In this document: positions 5,243-5,280 of the stretch, piece by piece
Layout of the letters: each line of letters opens with the position of its first letter
Position numbering within the stretch: position 1 is the first letter of the stretch
Assembly: GCA_031401035.1 (NCBI GenBank)
Contig: JANNRA010000029.1
Location: 1 to 5,280, forward strand
Direction: 5' to 3'
Length of the DNA stretch: 5,280 nucleotides
DNA from: JANNRA01 sp031401035
GTDB lineage: Bacteria; Desulfobacterota; Binatia; HRBIN30; CADEER01
The notes under the pieces: model-generated
Told to the model about the DNA's origin: nothing
The model's database searches: none
The model's input: only the letters and a program-made list of their open reading frames with translations
Translations under genes and position numbers: made by a program

Positions 5243-5280
5243 AAGACCCAGGAGTGGGGCGCCCGCCCGCGGCGGGGGGT
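5155..5280. other. Low-quality contig end with G homopolymers
   Basis: The last ~125 bases are dominated by G runs, including nine G at 5158-5166 and 17 G at 5181-5197, with several others further on. Codon structure, conserved protein sequence and the base-composition pattern of the gene all stop at about 5155. This is the typical look of low-quality read ends. Coding calls past this point should not be trusted. Confidence 0.8.

Overview
The window is high-GC bacterial chromosomal DNA from a lineage I cannot name firmly. The gene content (a Ycf45/SpoIIIAA-like AAA ATPase with an R3H domain, a HU-type protein, small uncharacterised helix-turn-helix proteins, coaE, and a heterodisulfide-reductase-like Fe-S protein) fits a deltaproteobacterium-like or related soil/environmental lineage. 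The last ~125 bases degrade into long G homopolymers and look like the poor end of an assembled contig rather than real gene sequence.

Layout. Positions 54-590 (+) encode a small protein with an HExGHH zinc-metallopeptidase-like motif. Positions 644-2191 (+) encode a ~515-residue P-loop ATPase ending in an R3H nucleic-acid-binding domain. A 153-base gap carries a TTGACA promoter and leads to a HU-family DNA-binding protein (2345-2629), closed by a GC hairpin with a T6 tract. Next come an uncharacterised 141-residue protein (2806-3231) and dephospho-CoA kinase coaE (3228-3830). These two overlap by 4 bases, and coaE has no ATG, GTG or TTG start that would keep its P-loop; CTG is the best start. 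coaE converges on a 98-residue leftward gene (3860-4156), with a long hairpin spanning both stop codons.

The leftward gene appears to be a diverged paralogue of the 141-residue protein upstream of coaE: both have an LMLAV(L/I)E block followed by an F-S-x3-(I/V)-C helix-turn-helix-like segment. Its promoter region matches the sigma-54 -24/-12 consensus well. The 273-base divergent intergenic region (4157-4429) also holds a perfect 7-5-7 dyad, a GTGAC-type motif repeated at 42- and 84-base spacing, and a sigma-70-like promoter for the rightward Fe-S gene (4430 onward). That gene has two CxxCxxCxxxC clusters and is cut off by the low-quality contig end.

Most genes here are housekeeping or small accessory genes. 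The least explained elements are the two-member HTH-like family around coaE, the sigma-54-type control of one member, and the non-canonical coaE start. I saw no mobile element, CRISPR array, RNA gene or recognisable defence system.
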